From: Hanleya hanleyi
Lineage: Eukaryota; Mollusca; Polyplacophora; Lepidopleurida; Hanleyidae
DNA: 64,000 nucleotides
Direction: 5' to 3'
NCBI GenBank assembly: GCA_036873755.1
Contig: JAVTVY010045406.1
Span: 142,635 to 206,634, forward strand
Below are positions 49,662 through 61,690 of this stretch, piece after piece; the stretch's first letter is position 1; every line of letters starts with the position of its first letter. The notes beneath the pieces were generated by a model. That model was given only the letters and a program-made list of their open reading frames with translations. It ran no database searches and was not told where the DNA came from. A program made the position numbers and the translations under genes.

Positions 49662-49940
49662 CTATGTGTCCTTTTGACCTATGATATCCATATGTCCTTG
49701 GTGCGTTGAAGCATTATTTATGATAGGCTTGGCATTTGTGTATATGTCAACGGCATCGACTTCAAAGGATTTGAAACTATTGTCGACAATATTGTGGGAG
49801 AACACTTGAATTGCGAATTTGCTGTCTAATACAGCAGAGAAGCTCAACTGCATGTATCCCTCATTGGTACGTTTAACGCTTATTCTCGGTCGGCTACTGA
49901 TAGGCATAGGCAGGTGAATCCGTGTTTTGACTTTATACAT
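49662..49940 (-). other. Protein-like fragment with diverged relatives at 53.4 and 54.1 kb
   Basis: The minus frame reads RISVKRTNEGYMQLSFSAVL ... FKSFEVDAVDIYTN ... STHQGHMDIIGQKDT. At about 54080-54230 (minus) a broken relative reads NFEVHAVG ... STHQG and then GQKST, and at about 53400-53480 another reads DKDITGQKDTSN. The shared words and spacing suggest duplicated copies of one exon or element. Family not recognised; stops in two of three copies argue for decay. Confidence 0.3.
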
Positions 49941-50085
49941 ATTTGAGCGGTAATAATTAAATCAAACTACACATCTCGTTTCAATTAATAACTATAAATC
50001 TTCCCTCACCTGTAACAAACGTCTGACGTTTACATGAGAAAAACTCCTTTGTGTATGGCAATAATAATTTAAAATAATAATTTAA

Positions 50086-50669
50086 CCCTATCTGGCCTGG
50101 GCTTTTTGGGACCTGTCCAGGCCTGAGGGGCGCGAAATGCCCCCCCCCCTTAATTATTTTTTTATTCCTTGAGGTAGGGGGCTGAAACTTACCACACTAT
50201 ACCCTTTTGTCAAACTCTACCAGAAGATGTAAAAAAAATCCAAGATGGCCGCTTTGATGACGTCACAGTGACGTCATTTTCAAAAACGGCATTTTTTGGT
50301 CGATTTTTGGGTCGGATTTTCCGATTTTTTTATTTATGCAATTTCTCCGCAAAAACTGTATGATAAATCAGTAAATATTAATGTGATGTGAAATAAAATA
50401 GTTTTTGCCCACTTTTCATCGCGGAAAAGCAGAAATTTTGAAGAAATATGACAAAAACATCGCTTTTCTGGCACCCCACGTGGCCGCCATCTTGAATTTA
50501 CTCATGATCCTCTGCTCAGGGGGTTATGCAAATGGGCTCAAAATGACCCCAATATGATATACTATAAAGTCCTGGAGTTTCAGCACTCCATTCTTTGTCG
50601 TTCCGGAGATAGCACAGAAAGTTTGGTAGGGGGGCCATAATGGCCCCCCCCCCCCCAGGCCAGGTAGGG
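50086..50669 (+). mobile_element. TTAA-flanked MITE, copy 4 (best preserved)
   Basis: TTAA at 50082-50085 and 50670-50673. Ends CCCTATCTGGCCTGGGCTTT and CCCAGGCCAGGTAGGG are inverted repeats (one mismatch in the first 16). 584 bp. Internal marks: ACTTACCACACTATACCC, TCCAAGATGGCCGCTTTGAT, GACGTCACAGTGACGTCAT, GTGGCCGCCATCTTGAATTT and GTCGTTCCGGAGATAGCACA; G- and C-runs lie near both ends. No coding capacity. TTAA plus CCC(T)-ends is the piggyBac pattern; assignment is inference. Confidence 0.88.
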
Positions 50670-50960
50670 TTAAATGTTTTGTTCACTCCTAAACCTGCAA
50701 AATGATCAGTCCAGTAAAGTGCGAGATTCAGTAACATTTTCAAACTGAGTAATGAAATACCCACTACGACTGCTTCGTTACTGAAAACAATATCATCCCA
50801 GTATCAACACAAAACCTACCCTGCTGAGTCGAATTTATCTTTAGTGACTTCCTAATTGATTATTTTCACGATTTTTAAATGATAAGGTGTTTTCCTATGA
50901 GCGGATATACAACGTTTAATTAATATTTTTAGCGATAACCTATCCGCAGGCCCAAATGCG

Positions 50961-51260
50961 TTCTTCTATCCATTTTTGGTTTGCATTCTGTTGCGTTTTG
51001 TTTGCGTTCATGCGGAATGGTTTTGAACCGGAACGATGAACATAAATAACGACACGGGCCGATATAAAAACTGAACGGCATAAAACATGAACGGAGATCG
51101 ATGATCGTTAAACGATGAACGACGGCCGTCGACCAAAGACCGATGAATGATGACCGATGAACAATGCACGAAGACCGATGAAAAAAGACTGATGAACGAT
51201 GAACGCAAACGGAACGAAGAACGAAGATAGACAAACGGAAGAGAACGAAGAACGGTGACC
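50961..51260. repeat. CGTTC/GAACGA-rich low-complexity block; paralogue of the empty target
   Basis: GATGAACGA/GACCGATGAA words repeated irregularly. Its start (50961-51042, read inverted) aligns with the joined flanks of the 7.5-kb element and has ATGAACGCAAAC where the element now splits TGAGCGCA. Confidence 0.7.
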
Positions 51261-51346
51261 GTCTAACAATAAAAGAACCAAAAAGATTTCGTCATTGTCT
51301 GCATATTCTTCCAATTTTATTACAAGTCCATCAAATTAATGCATTT

Positions 51347-54300
51347 TCATTTGAAATCTTGAAATGACCAGTCTAGTGCATTAAATATGGAAGATATCCC
51401 GTGATAAACTGTTTTTTCCCATAGAACTGATTCATCCGTTTTGACGGTCACCAATCTCATCGGGACATTTATATTCCCAACATAATAGATAATAATAAAT
51501 ACGATCGTTTCCGTGCAAATTTCATACCTCTGCAATAAATGTTTTGCGCCTTACAGTGTTGATGATGGGTAACCTCGATAAACAAATTCGCAATGATTAA
51601 AAGTTACAGAATCAGTATTCATGAGGGATCCCGTACAATCATGTGTTTTTTTTATTTGCTAAATGATTTTTTTGGAAGATTCACTTGAAAGGTTCATGTT
51701 AGTTTAGTTAGAATAGAATCGCCTCAAATTCAAACGGCTGACAACATCACAGACGAGAACATGGTCATCTAATATCTATTTGAATGACGTAGCGCCAATC
51801 GTTGCCCATAACATTGAGCGAACCGTTGACAACACCATGTACAGAATTTTCTTAGCTTCAGTCTAATCGTTTAATTTTGATATTTTGCTGGAATAACGGC
51901 ACAAGAATATCCGGATTTGATTAGACAAATGAACACAATCAAAATAATTGTTACCTATTTTAGTTAATTTTCGCATCAAGGAAAAGCAACATTAAAGAGC
52001 GGTGAAAAACGAAGTCGGAGTGATGAATAAGAATGTTCTGTTGCAAAAAAGGACGGGCAATTGTCTCCATTGCGGAGAAAAGTGTCCTGGCTGGATTAGA
52101 AGACAGAGGCAGGACACTCTTAGCCACCGGACATTCTTAGCCTCCACACCGGAATACTGACAAGAAGTCATATGACCTCACAGACAAATATTTATAAAAA
52201 CATCCCAAGAACAAAATCCAATATTCCCTGTGACGATTCATTTCCCAGTCAAGCCTTTATTGCAGGCGTTGCATGTCGACATATTGAATGGCATTTCCAC
52301 ACGACCCTTGAGCAGTATCAGAACCAGAGTAATCATATTTTTGGGATATGTACATGGATAACGAAACTGAAACCGATGGCGTTGTCTGTTGACATCTAAC
52401 GTTTCATACTTCTGATATGTACCTGAACTTTAATTAACATCCGGATAAATATGGATATGGCATTGACTGTTATTACTCAAACGTCAAACAACGTATGGGT
52501 GCCAATGCTGCCGTTTCTATTTGTTATCGAATTGATCACTTTGAAGAGAGAAATTACGTAGACACGTATCAAGATTGATTTTTGTCTGATTAATCCTATT
52601 TCCCCCGCTCTTTTCTGCGGATAATCAATCAACAGGTCATGTTATGAAGGTAAGCAAATCAGTCAGTCTCACATGCGAGCCGCGATGGGAGAGTACCAGT
52701 GACCGATTACGACGTGCGTCTGCATGCTTTTTACATATTTAGACTAACTTCAGTTTATCAGTCTAGACATCATCGTGCTCCGAATTAACAAATTTACTAA
52801 ACGTTTTCCAATACGACAACGTGTATGGCTGCAAATATTTATGTTTTCCGTGAAAATAAATGTTCAATCAACTTAAGTAAATAGATTGCCAATATCTACG
52901 GTATCTACGGTCTCTCTATGAAGCAACCAGTGTTTTATTTATCAAAGACTGGGCCAACATATACTACGCTGGTCTATTAGTACATATATGTCGGATGATC
53001 GTTTAACTTCGGAACTCATATTTTATTCGGCGATCCTGAAATACAATCTCGAATCTTGTTTCTTAATCCTAATGAAAAGATGTCACAGATAAACAGATAC
53101 AAAATAATGACAATGACCGTAGATGATGCTAAACCAACAGCCTTCCATGATGACTCAAGAAATACCAAGGAATCTTTTGACATATAGTCATCACGGAACA
53201 ATTCAACCACCAGACATTACACATCACGCCGTCTCAGTTGCGTCGTCGTAATCTGGCGGCTTCAAATACAATGCTGAGTATCTTATTCAGATTCGGTTGC
53301 TCGAGTAATTAGCCTAGAGTCAAAAGAATAAGTTGTTTGTTCCACATTACCCAATCATCATCCCTCGGTTGATACAATTTCACTGTACCTACTACCGATT
53401 TGAAGTGTCCTTTTGACCCGTTATATCCTTGTCCTGTATGTGCAGGTATTGTAATTCCCCATTTGTCATCTAATCCAGCGGAGACACCTCAATCTTTCAT
53501 GGGTCTATCTAAGGGCTGTAAGGTGCTGCTCATAGAGATAGAGAGCCAGATCAAATGGACATATGACAATAGATGAATCAATGATTCTCGCCGATCTACA
53601 AAATCGGTCAACTCCTTGTCGTCAATTAGTTTGAGTAATTGCTCTTTAATTTTTTTATTTTGACTTCCAGCTCCGTCACAAACCCTGTATCTGATATAAC
53701 GCCCATAATGGTCATCCCAACAATTCTTCGAATAAATAACAGAAGAACTTTTTTTATGTTGATAGATGAAAATATAATGTCTTTGCAAATTCTAGATACA
53801 ATTATTTGTCTATCATGTATCTGATCTGCCCTGTTTATTTCATCATATTAAATTAATCCCCAATTAAGCTTGGAAGCTGGAAACTCCTTTGATATCCACT
53901 TAAAATTTAAACAATGTCCATGGTCACAAGCATAGGATATCTTGAGGATGTTATCTGGCGGTATTAACTGCATTAACTTAATTAGCTCGAATACTTATAA
54001 TAGAATCAAAATGATGTCGTCTCTCTCACTTTATCCCTTCTTCATCCATCATTTGATAGAATTTCACTCTACCATTAATCCATTGAAGTGCTCTTTTGAC
54101 CTGTGATATCATTGTCCTTGATGCGTTGAAACACTTACTATATAATCGTTCCAGCCAACAGCATGCACTTCGAAGTTGAGCAGGTAGTGTAATTCCACAT
54201 TTGTCATCTAATCCAGCAGTGACACCTTACCCTTCACGGGTATATCTACCAGCACCTGTTGCTGATTGTGATAGGAAGCCAGATCTGTGATATTGACTCT

Positions 54301-55560
54301 TCGAGCTCAACTGATTCAAATGGACACGGTAAAAGACAAATCAACCAGTAAGTTCACACATCCCCGCTTATTAGTTGGAGAAAATTACTAACTGAAATAC
54401 GTCTCATTTCTTCTTCCACTTCGGGCATGTTTCCCATATCTGTTATAGCATCAATAAATGTAACCAAGACATGTTATGTTCCCAGCAGGTCATAATCTCA
54501 GAAGAAAATATTGTATAAAATCTGAAGTATATTTGTTCTTTATTTTTATATTCCTAACCAGTCATAACATCAGAAAAATAAGATTGAATACATTAGTTTC
54601 CGTGCGAATTTCGCGTCTCTGAGATAGGTAGAACTTTTTCCCGTAGTTCGATCCTCGATCCCGTACAATAATATTCCTTGAATTATCCAATGTGGATATT
54701 TCTAGATAAGCCAACATAATTCTGTAGGATTTGCCCTGCATCGGATACGACATAATATGATCGCATAATCAATATGAATAGCAAATTGTTACTGCACCAG
54801 GTAAAAGACATCTCTCAAATTCTGGAAAGACTAATCTATTGACGTAGACATTTTACCGGGTTATCGCGGCAGTAAATCCGGATTGTGCGGAGAAACTCTG
54901 AGCATTTCACCGAGATCTCTTTATGGACACGGAAATTCTTTAATCGGCGACGGCTGATTATTGAATGACCTTGAATGTATTTATTCTCGGATAGGTCCAT
55001 GGATAGTCATGCTGAAACAATCGTGTTGTCCTTGGGAATGTGGCTGAACGACGGCAAACATACGGGTGTGATAGAAGTGTTTAGTACTCCGCATTCATAC
55101 AACCTGAGGGGGGGGGGGGGGGGGGGGAATCCTGCCGCTTCAATTTGTTTTCAACATTGAAGTAGGAAAGAACACATGACCAGCGTACGATTTACACAAC
55201 CATATTATGCACATGGACAAGATTCAGGAAAGTAAGGCGTAGACACGTACTGGATTGATGAGCTCAGTCAAAATAATCCTACTACATTCATTGTTTCGCT
55301 CTGATGGCACGCAAATAAGCCTATTCTATACTGTTGAATCGAGATGTGAGCGTAACACTGATCGATTACGACGTGCGGTCGCATGCTCTTTACATCTTCA
55401 GACCAAATTCAATTGGTTTGATGGAAAATAATCTCGCTCCGGATTAACACGTTTGGTTTTCGTTCCCTGATATGGTAACGTGTATAGCTGAGGAAAATAT
55501 AGGGACGACCTGACAAACCAGGAAAGGGTGACGGCGTTTCACTTAAAACCAGGTTGAGAG
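51347..55560. repeat. Degenerate large tandem duplication (2.7-3.1-kb period)
   Basis: Shared landmarks in order: TTTCCGTGC(A/G)AATTTC (51507, 54598); CATGGATA(A/G) followed by CTGAAAC (52352, 55000); GTAGACACGTA (52559, 55241); CGATTACGACGTGCG (52702, 55364); and AACGTGTAT(G/A)GCTGxGxAAAT (52818, 55480). Between them, CATTTGTCATCTAATCCAGC recurs at 53462 and 54200. No surviving frame; old duplicated non-coding DNA. A ~20-base G-run sits at 55107-55127. Confidence 0.65.
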
Positions 55561-57200
55561 AAACAGGAAAGCATTAAAAGCATTGTGAAATTCTATGCTT
55601 AATCTCGCATCGTTATATAAAATCTCAGGTTATTCAGTTCAGCCATTTTTCGAAATCAGTCAATTCTAATAATATTAGGATACCTGTTCCACAGCCTCCG
55701 GGCCATTAACCAGTCGGACGGATTCACTGATCAGATGTTATATATTGTTGCCTAGTGGAAGATTAACGCCCCTGTAACAAATAATCCCATCTATGATGAG
55801 GCTCCCCCGCATCCCATTTCATGTCCCCTCCAAATCACAGGCCGCCTGACCAAACATGACTAGCGCTCTAATCCATAGCGCTACATCCCATCTCATCTCC
55901 TCTCCAGATCACCGGACACCTGATGAGGGAGAACTTATTGATTCACCAACTACACTGTCTCAGAGATATCTTACTATGTGTCATCAATGATATTTTACGA
56001 GACCCACAGGGAAGATGTATCCTACATATATAATTGCAGGGATTTTTCAGGCTTTCTCATGGTTTTCTCATTGATTATAACTGTCGTATGAAAAGGGTCT
56101 TTCGATCATTGAAGGAGAAATTCCTTTATGGTCGACCGCTGAATATTTAATGTTGAATCTGACATCCAGACTTGCAAATGAAACTTTGAACGACTGATTT
56201 TGAACCAACACATCAGTCGTATTTGAGGCCGTAAACAATACGAGAGTTTATTAATATCGGCATTGACAATAGAGAGATTGACGATTGAAGGATCACGAAA
56301 GATGAATTTTGCATATATATCGTGCGTCGCTTTCTGTCTGCTATAATATGGGTTCCGCGTACATAAACACGTTCACCATTGTTGGCAGAGAATCGATGCT
56401 TCGATTTATTCAAACGTTCACACATCTGTGTTAATGTCAGCAGACATCAAAGGCTCCGTGTTGCAAATTCCAAGTAAGGTATCGAGCGATAATATTTTGG
56501 ATGCCTTTTCAGTTATTGCTAATTGAATTGCACGAAAACGAACTATTATATTATATGTACTCGCTAATAAATTATAATCTTTAACACTTCCTAACAAAAA
56601 CCGCTTTCCTCATTTTTATTAATTTCGTCCTGAAAATATTGTTTGATCGTTGCAAACGACGCGACCTCTTTTACTAAAATCATTCATAACTTTGAAAGTG
56701 GAGGAAAATGAGGCAACATTATTGTTGTTATTAAATTTCATGAATTTACGCCAAATAAGAGGGAAATTATTACAAGGTCAAACTGATTACGTGTTAAAAT
56801 GTGTACAGAATGTTGAATAGTTTATATAATGATGTTAGATAATCATTTTTGGGCTTCCTGTTGAATTTAACGGACTGATCCAGTATTAAGTATGTGTACT
56901 CTTCAGGCGTCTTGTCTGAGAGCTGGTTTAAGAAGCTTAAATTTCTAAATATACCTTTCTCCACTTAATTAATCTGCCATTTATATTCCCTGACATATAC
57001 TTGTCCGCGGCTTTGTGTGTATAATAGAACACAAGATGCGGAGTGGAAGGCAATGCAACACCTGTATCTCGGATAGTGAACATAGCCGTAAGTGGGTAGG
57101 GAGGGGGAGGGGGAAATGACAGGTTCTGAATTGAGCTCCACACTGATGCAAAAATGATTTATATTACACAGGCCATCCAGAGAGCCTACGAATTGCGAAT
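55561..57200. other. Intergenic, no supported gene
   Basis: AT-rich. Apart from one member of the dispersed GACGCGGAAATTC-like family at about 56108-56160 I see nothing in it. Confidence 0.5.
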
Positions 57201-57719
57201 GAAAGATTTTACAACATCATGATGTCTTGCTGCCATGAGTGAAAACTGCTGACTTTTTCTCTCTCGCAAGAATTTTTATTTTATTTTTCAGTTGATGCCT
57301 GTTTGGAATTGTTGCTGTCATATAAGTCTCTTGATTATTGTGTTCCATGTCATTTATCTCACGGTCACTTCTCTGATACAATTTCAAAATAGTTTGCAAC
57401 TAAACGCAGCATGTCAGCATGTACACAGCATCTCGAATTATAGTTTCCAGCGTAGTAAATTTAGCGGTGCTATATCCAAAGATGTTGCCTGCTGATTTGT
57501 TCATTTCATGCTCAGGTATTTAAAGAGTTTTTGTTAGATACTCGAATAGATCGTCTAAAAATGACTTTCATTAATGGCAAAAACGACCATCAGTGGTCAC
57601 CAAACAATAGCTCAGTTTGTTCAGTGGGCACTGACGGTAGCTTAGCATAAGTGAATGAGTTCGTGTGGGCAGCCATGAAGGATATGTGAATGGAACTCGA
57701 TGATTGCATGGTACTTTAG

Positions 57720-57941
57720 ATGACTATCGATGCGTTATTGCATCTAAGTAGATGTAACAGTTCAAAGTCTGTACCCTGTGCAGAAAATGATTTTGTGCGA
57801 TGGTGGTTTCAATTCAATTCCTGTTCTGTAGAACAGCATAATACGCACCACGGGTCAACTTGGTCGAACAATGTACAAGAGGGTTCCATCCAGAAATGTT
57901 GCCTGTATAACATGGAAAAACATAGGAGTTTACTTCCTTGA
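57720..57941 (+). other. Open frame with faint Kunitz-like spacing (doubtful)
   Basis: The plus frame has C-x7-C, then VPCAENDFVRWWFQFNSC, then a stretch with SNN and a terminal CC. The RWWF followed by Cys resembles the RW(Y/F)(Y/F) block of Kunitz domains, but the fourth cysteine of the usual order is a histidine or absent and the later spacing is off. It could be a decayed exon or chance. Confidence 0.15.
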
Positions 57942-58494
57942 TTCTAACCTGTAGCGATACTCCTCTCAATACTCAAAAGTATTGATCTGCCTGTATGGGA
58001 GTTATCTCCCATGTATTAGATCGGCTTGTCTAGCAGCCATTGTGTGGTGAGTCTGTTTCGTTAGACTTCCTCAAAACAGTGTATTATTGATTTGGCGGGA
58101 AAACGTATATGTACCTCTACTACTGTATGTTGTCTCGTATGGCAGTAGTGATAATGACGGAATGATACACAATGATATATTTGAATTTATCTCCAGATCC
58201 ATATAGCCAGCCTCGGAACATCTCTTCATCTTTGTAATCAGTTGGAACATACCATATCTTATGTTTCATAACTTTGTTAAAATAAAATCAACATTCTTTC
58301 AAATACTTGAATGGAACCATATGTTCATCAGAAAGAGAGTAATGGCATCATGTTGTAATAACGGTGCCCGCTGCTATACAGTTGGTAAAAAGGTGGATGA
58401 AATCCTTCTTGATTGCTTCAATTCCTACACTGAGAGGCAACCACAACTGTCGATATTACAGCAGGCGTCAATCATCGTTTGTTTAAACTTCCTA
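57942..58494. other. Intergenic, no supported gene
   Basis: A 107-codon plus frame (58261-58584) overlaps a decayed MITE at its 3' end and has no recognisable domain. Confidence 0.45.
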
Positions 58495-58690
58495 GGCCTG
58501 AAGGAAACCATTATGACATCCCCTACCAAACTTTCTCTCCTATCTCCGGAACAAGAAAAAAACTTGAGAGCTGACATTCCGTGACTTTTGCAAATCGCTG
58601 CCATTTGAAGTTTATCATACTGGGACCATTTTGAGTCCATTTGCAAATCATGAGTCAAAATGGAGACCGTTTTGGGGTTTTTTATTATGT
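58495..58690 (-). mobile_element. Decayed MITE fragment of the TTAA family, inverted (copy 5)
   Basis: CCTAGGCCTGAAGG, CCCCTACCAAACTTTCTCTC, CTATCTCCGGAACAAGAAAA, TTTATCATACTGGGACCATT and TTGAGTCCATTTGCA match, in order, the reverse complement of the right half of copy 4. No target duplication remains. Confidence 0.65.
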
Positions 58691-60014
58691 CAACACTCTT
58701 TCATAATTCCAATATATAAAATTATAAAAATATATTTAAGGATTGTCGTTATTTCAAGGCTCCGGGTATAGTTATATTAGTGGAACTAAACAATCCAAGA
58801 AGAAAATTAAATATCCGATAATTAATAGTTTGTAATACTACACTTTCGAGTCAAATTGGAGAATCGTATGCCTACAACCAGGTACATATCCACTTGCTCC
58901 AGGAGAAAAGAATAGCAACGGAACTACGCTAACATATTGAAATCACTACGGAGTGCTCTCCTAAATTAACGCCTAATTGTTTATCAGCCTTCATGTTGCA
59001 GAAATGTTAGCTTGTGTAAGGAGCTCACAGCGAATTATCGCTGGATGGGATACATCGACAACAGAACAAAATCCTACTAGAGAAAACTGCCAAGAACAGC
59101 AACTACGTTCTAGCAGCGAACAAATTGGACAAGATCAAAAGGTTAAAGCAAATTCACTTCTTTGTCGAGCGGGATGGTGTTTCACGCTAGCTATTGATCT
59201 AATTGATTAAGTGAGGGATCTTTGCCTGATAGCCGACCTCCTGTCTGCCCCAGCGCAAACACACATCAAACAAACACCAAGATGGTGTCTCAGTGTCTGA
59301 CATTTCTGGCAACGCTTACTCTTCAAAAGTGGTCTAAAATAGCTTCCGGATAGAGCCCAGTCAAGCAATTTATCGTTTCCACGAATGATGAAAATGGTTC
59401 TATGTAATTGAAAAAAGTATCATATCTTTGTGCTTTATTTCGCCTTTGTCTTCGCTTGTTACGATTCCTTGCTTGACGGGGAACATAAAATGTAGAACGG
59501 CATAACGGTCCAACTGATTAATATGCCAAGCTTATACATTTCACGATTGAGGTCTTACCCAATGGGGTTTAATATATTCCGTCACAGTCTTGATGACATT
59601 AAAAGCTGTATAATTTCCGTGTCGATATACATGAATATCCACCGACAATCTTCGACTAATACATGAGGAATGGGTTAATATTTTGACATATATTTTATTT
59701 GCCATGCGAGGCATAGATTATGTGTCGTATCTATGCTTCACACATCTGTTAAAATTTGGACCGAATTTAACACGCGATCTGAACGCAAAACCGTCTCAGT
59801 TTGAACAGATTAAACGTTGCACACGGTTCACAGATCAAAATATTGTTCAAGACCCTTGCTGGAAAACCGCTGAATATATACAAATTATATACTGTTTCCT
59901 GTCTTTGTTCTCTTAAGAACGGTTTAGTAAGTAATAATTTCCATATATTTCTCAAAATGAACATGAGTTTCAGGCTGAATGGCATGAACATTTGGGATGA
60001 TCCTTGAACACTTT

Positions 60015-60048
60015 TACATTCAACTTTGAGCAGTCAAAGTTGAATGTA
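60015..60048. repeat. Perfect 15-bp hairpin
   Basis: TACATTCAACTTTGA, loop GCAG, TCAAAGTTGAATGTA. Perfect arms in otherwise unstructured sequence, at the junction between two units of the 1.5-kb triplication. Too short for a microRNA precursor on its own. Confidence 0.85.
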
Positions 60049-61600
60049 GAATCGTGTGCCTAGTTACAACAAATAGATGTGCCATTCACATTTTGCAAAG
60101 GTGGAATATCCCACAGAAGTTTACAATATCACCTTGAAGCGATGTATAAATTTTTGTGTGTATTTTTCCAAATTACATTTTTTCTGCACATTCCGAAATT
60201 ATATGCTGTACCCGGTATGACCAACATGAACGTTCGAACTGACCACACGGCCCCTAGCACCGGCATAAGACAACCGATAATAAATAATTTGAAAGTCCAT
60301 CAAATCTTACACTTCCGCTTAAGAATGTACAGGGATATGTATATATGCGCTCGCTCCAAAAGGAAAAATTACAACGAAAATACACTAACTTAATGAAATA
60401 ACTACAGAGTGCTCTTCTAATTTAACGCCTAATTTATCATCAACCGATGATCTTTTTTGTGCAAGAAATCGTATCTTGTGGAAGAAGCCTTACACTGAAT
60501 CATCGCTGAATGGGAGACGTGGTCGGCCGAACAAAACCCTACTTGGGATAACAACCGAGAGCATCAGAGCGTGCTAGCAGCGAACGAATTGGACGAGATC
60601 AAAAGGTGAACAAAAATTCAATTCTTGGTCCGGTAAGATGGTGTTTCACGCTAGCTATTGGTCTAATTGATTAAGTGTAAGGTCATTTGCCTGATAGCTG
60701 ACGTCAGTCTGCCCTGGCACAAACGCACGCCAAGCACACCGAGAGTCTCTTTCTCTGCCATATTTCGAAACTTCAGTTAGCCGTCCACAAGGAGTTTAAA
60801 ATAGCTTCCGGATATCTTCCAGTCAAGCGATTCATCGTCCTATCAAGTGAGGAAAGTGGTACATAACTGGATAAATATCATATCTTGTGTGCTTTCTGTC
60901 GCTTCTGTCCAAGCACAGATCAGGCCCTCGACAGTCTGATACAAGCTCGGACCTCTTTGATAGATAAACTGGGTGCGGAGCTTGTATGTCATTCATCTGT
61001 TCAGCCAATCAGGGGAGGCTGCCATTAAATAACTCGATCCACTCAGCGACGCTATTAGATGAGAGCACGGCCAGCCTAATCTGTCACAAGATATTCACAT
61101 GCGAAGAATCGCGATTGAAAAGGTGATACCTGCCAGAGAGCCCGGCTGCCTTGGATCACACGAATAGACTTCACAGCATACTGTACTCGTATACCAGCCC
61201 AAAGGGGCCCAAGCTTTCGTGCAGATGCGCCTACCAGGATTCTTTGTTTGAAACGTACACTTACCTTAAGTATGAAACATTATAAAGGTACAGCTGATCG
61301 ATATTCTTAGATTAAATAATTTTCGATTGAGGCCTCACTAAACAGAGTGAATACCACTTCATCACAGCCTTGTTACACCAAGAGAAGTTTCCTTATCCAT
61401 GCAGATGTGGTTGATCATTATTTTGGCAAAGGACATGTGATGTTCAGTATAGTCTGCTCCTCTGGAACCCAACAGCGAAACAACCGTTTGACCGGAATAG
61501 TTCGAGCTTAATGTAAATTATTAATGACTTATGTGTTCATTTATTCATTCTGTATTGTCTCTATCGAATACCGCACTTCTTTCCTTTAGCGTTATCGTCG

Positions 61601-61690
61601 TTTTCGGGACTATTGTTGTCGATACGGAAGCAACAATCGTTGTTGTCCTTTTCGGGACTATTGTTGTCGATACGAAAGCTACAATTTATC
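61601..61690. repeat. 48-bp tandem repeat, in frame
   Basis: TTTTCGGGACTATTGTTGTC then GATACG(G/A)AAGC(A/T)ACAAT at 61601 and again at 61649. The period of 48 bp is 16 codons; in the plus frame it reads FGTIVVDTEATIVVVL twice, within an open frame 61531-61782. No family; a decayed or chance frame is likely. Confidence 0.7.

Noticed and set aside
57720..57941. Kunitz-type inhibitor domain
   Set aside because: Only the RWWF...C block fits; cysteine spacing and number do not.
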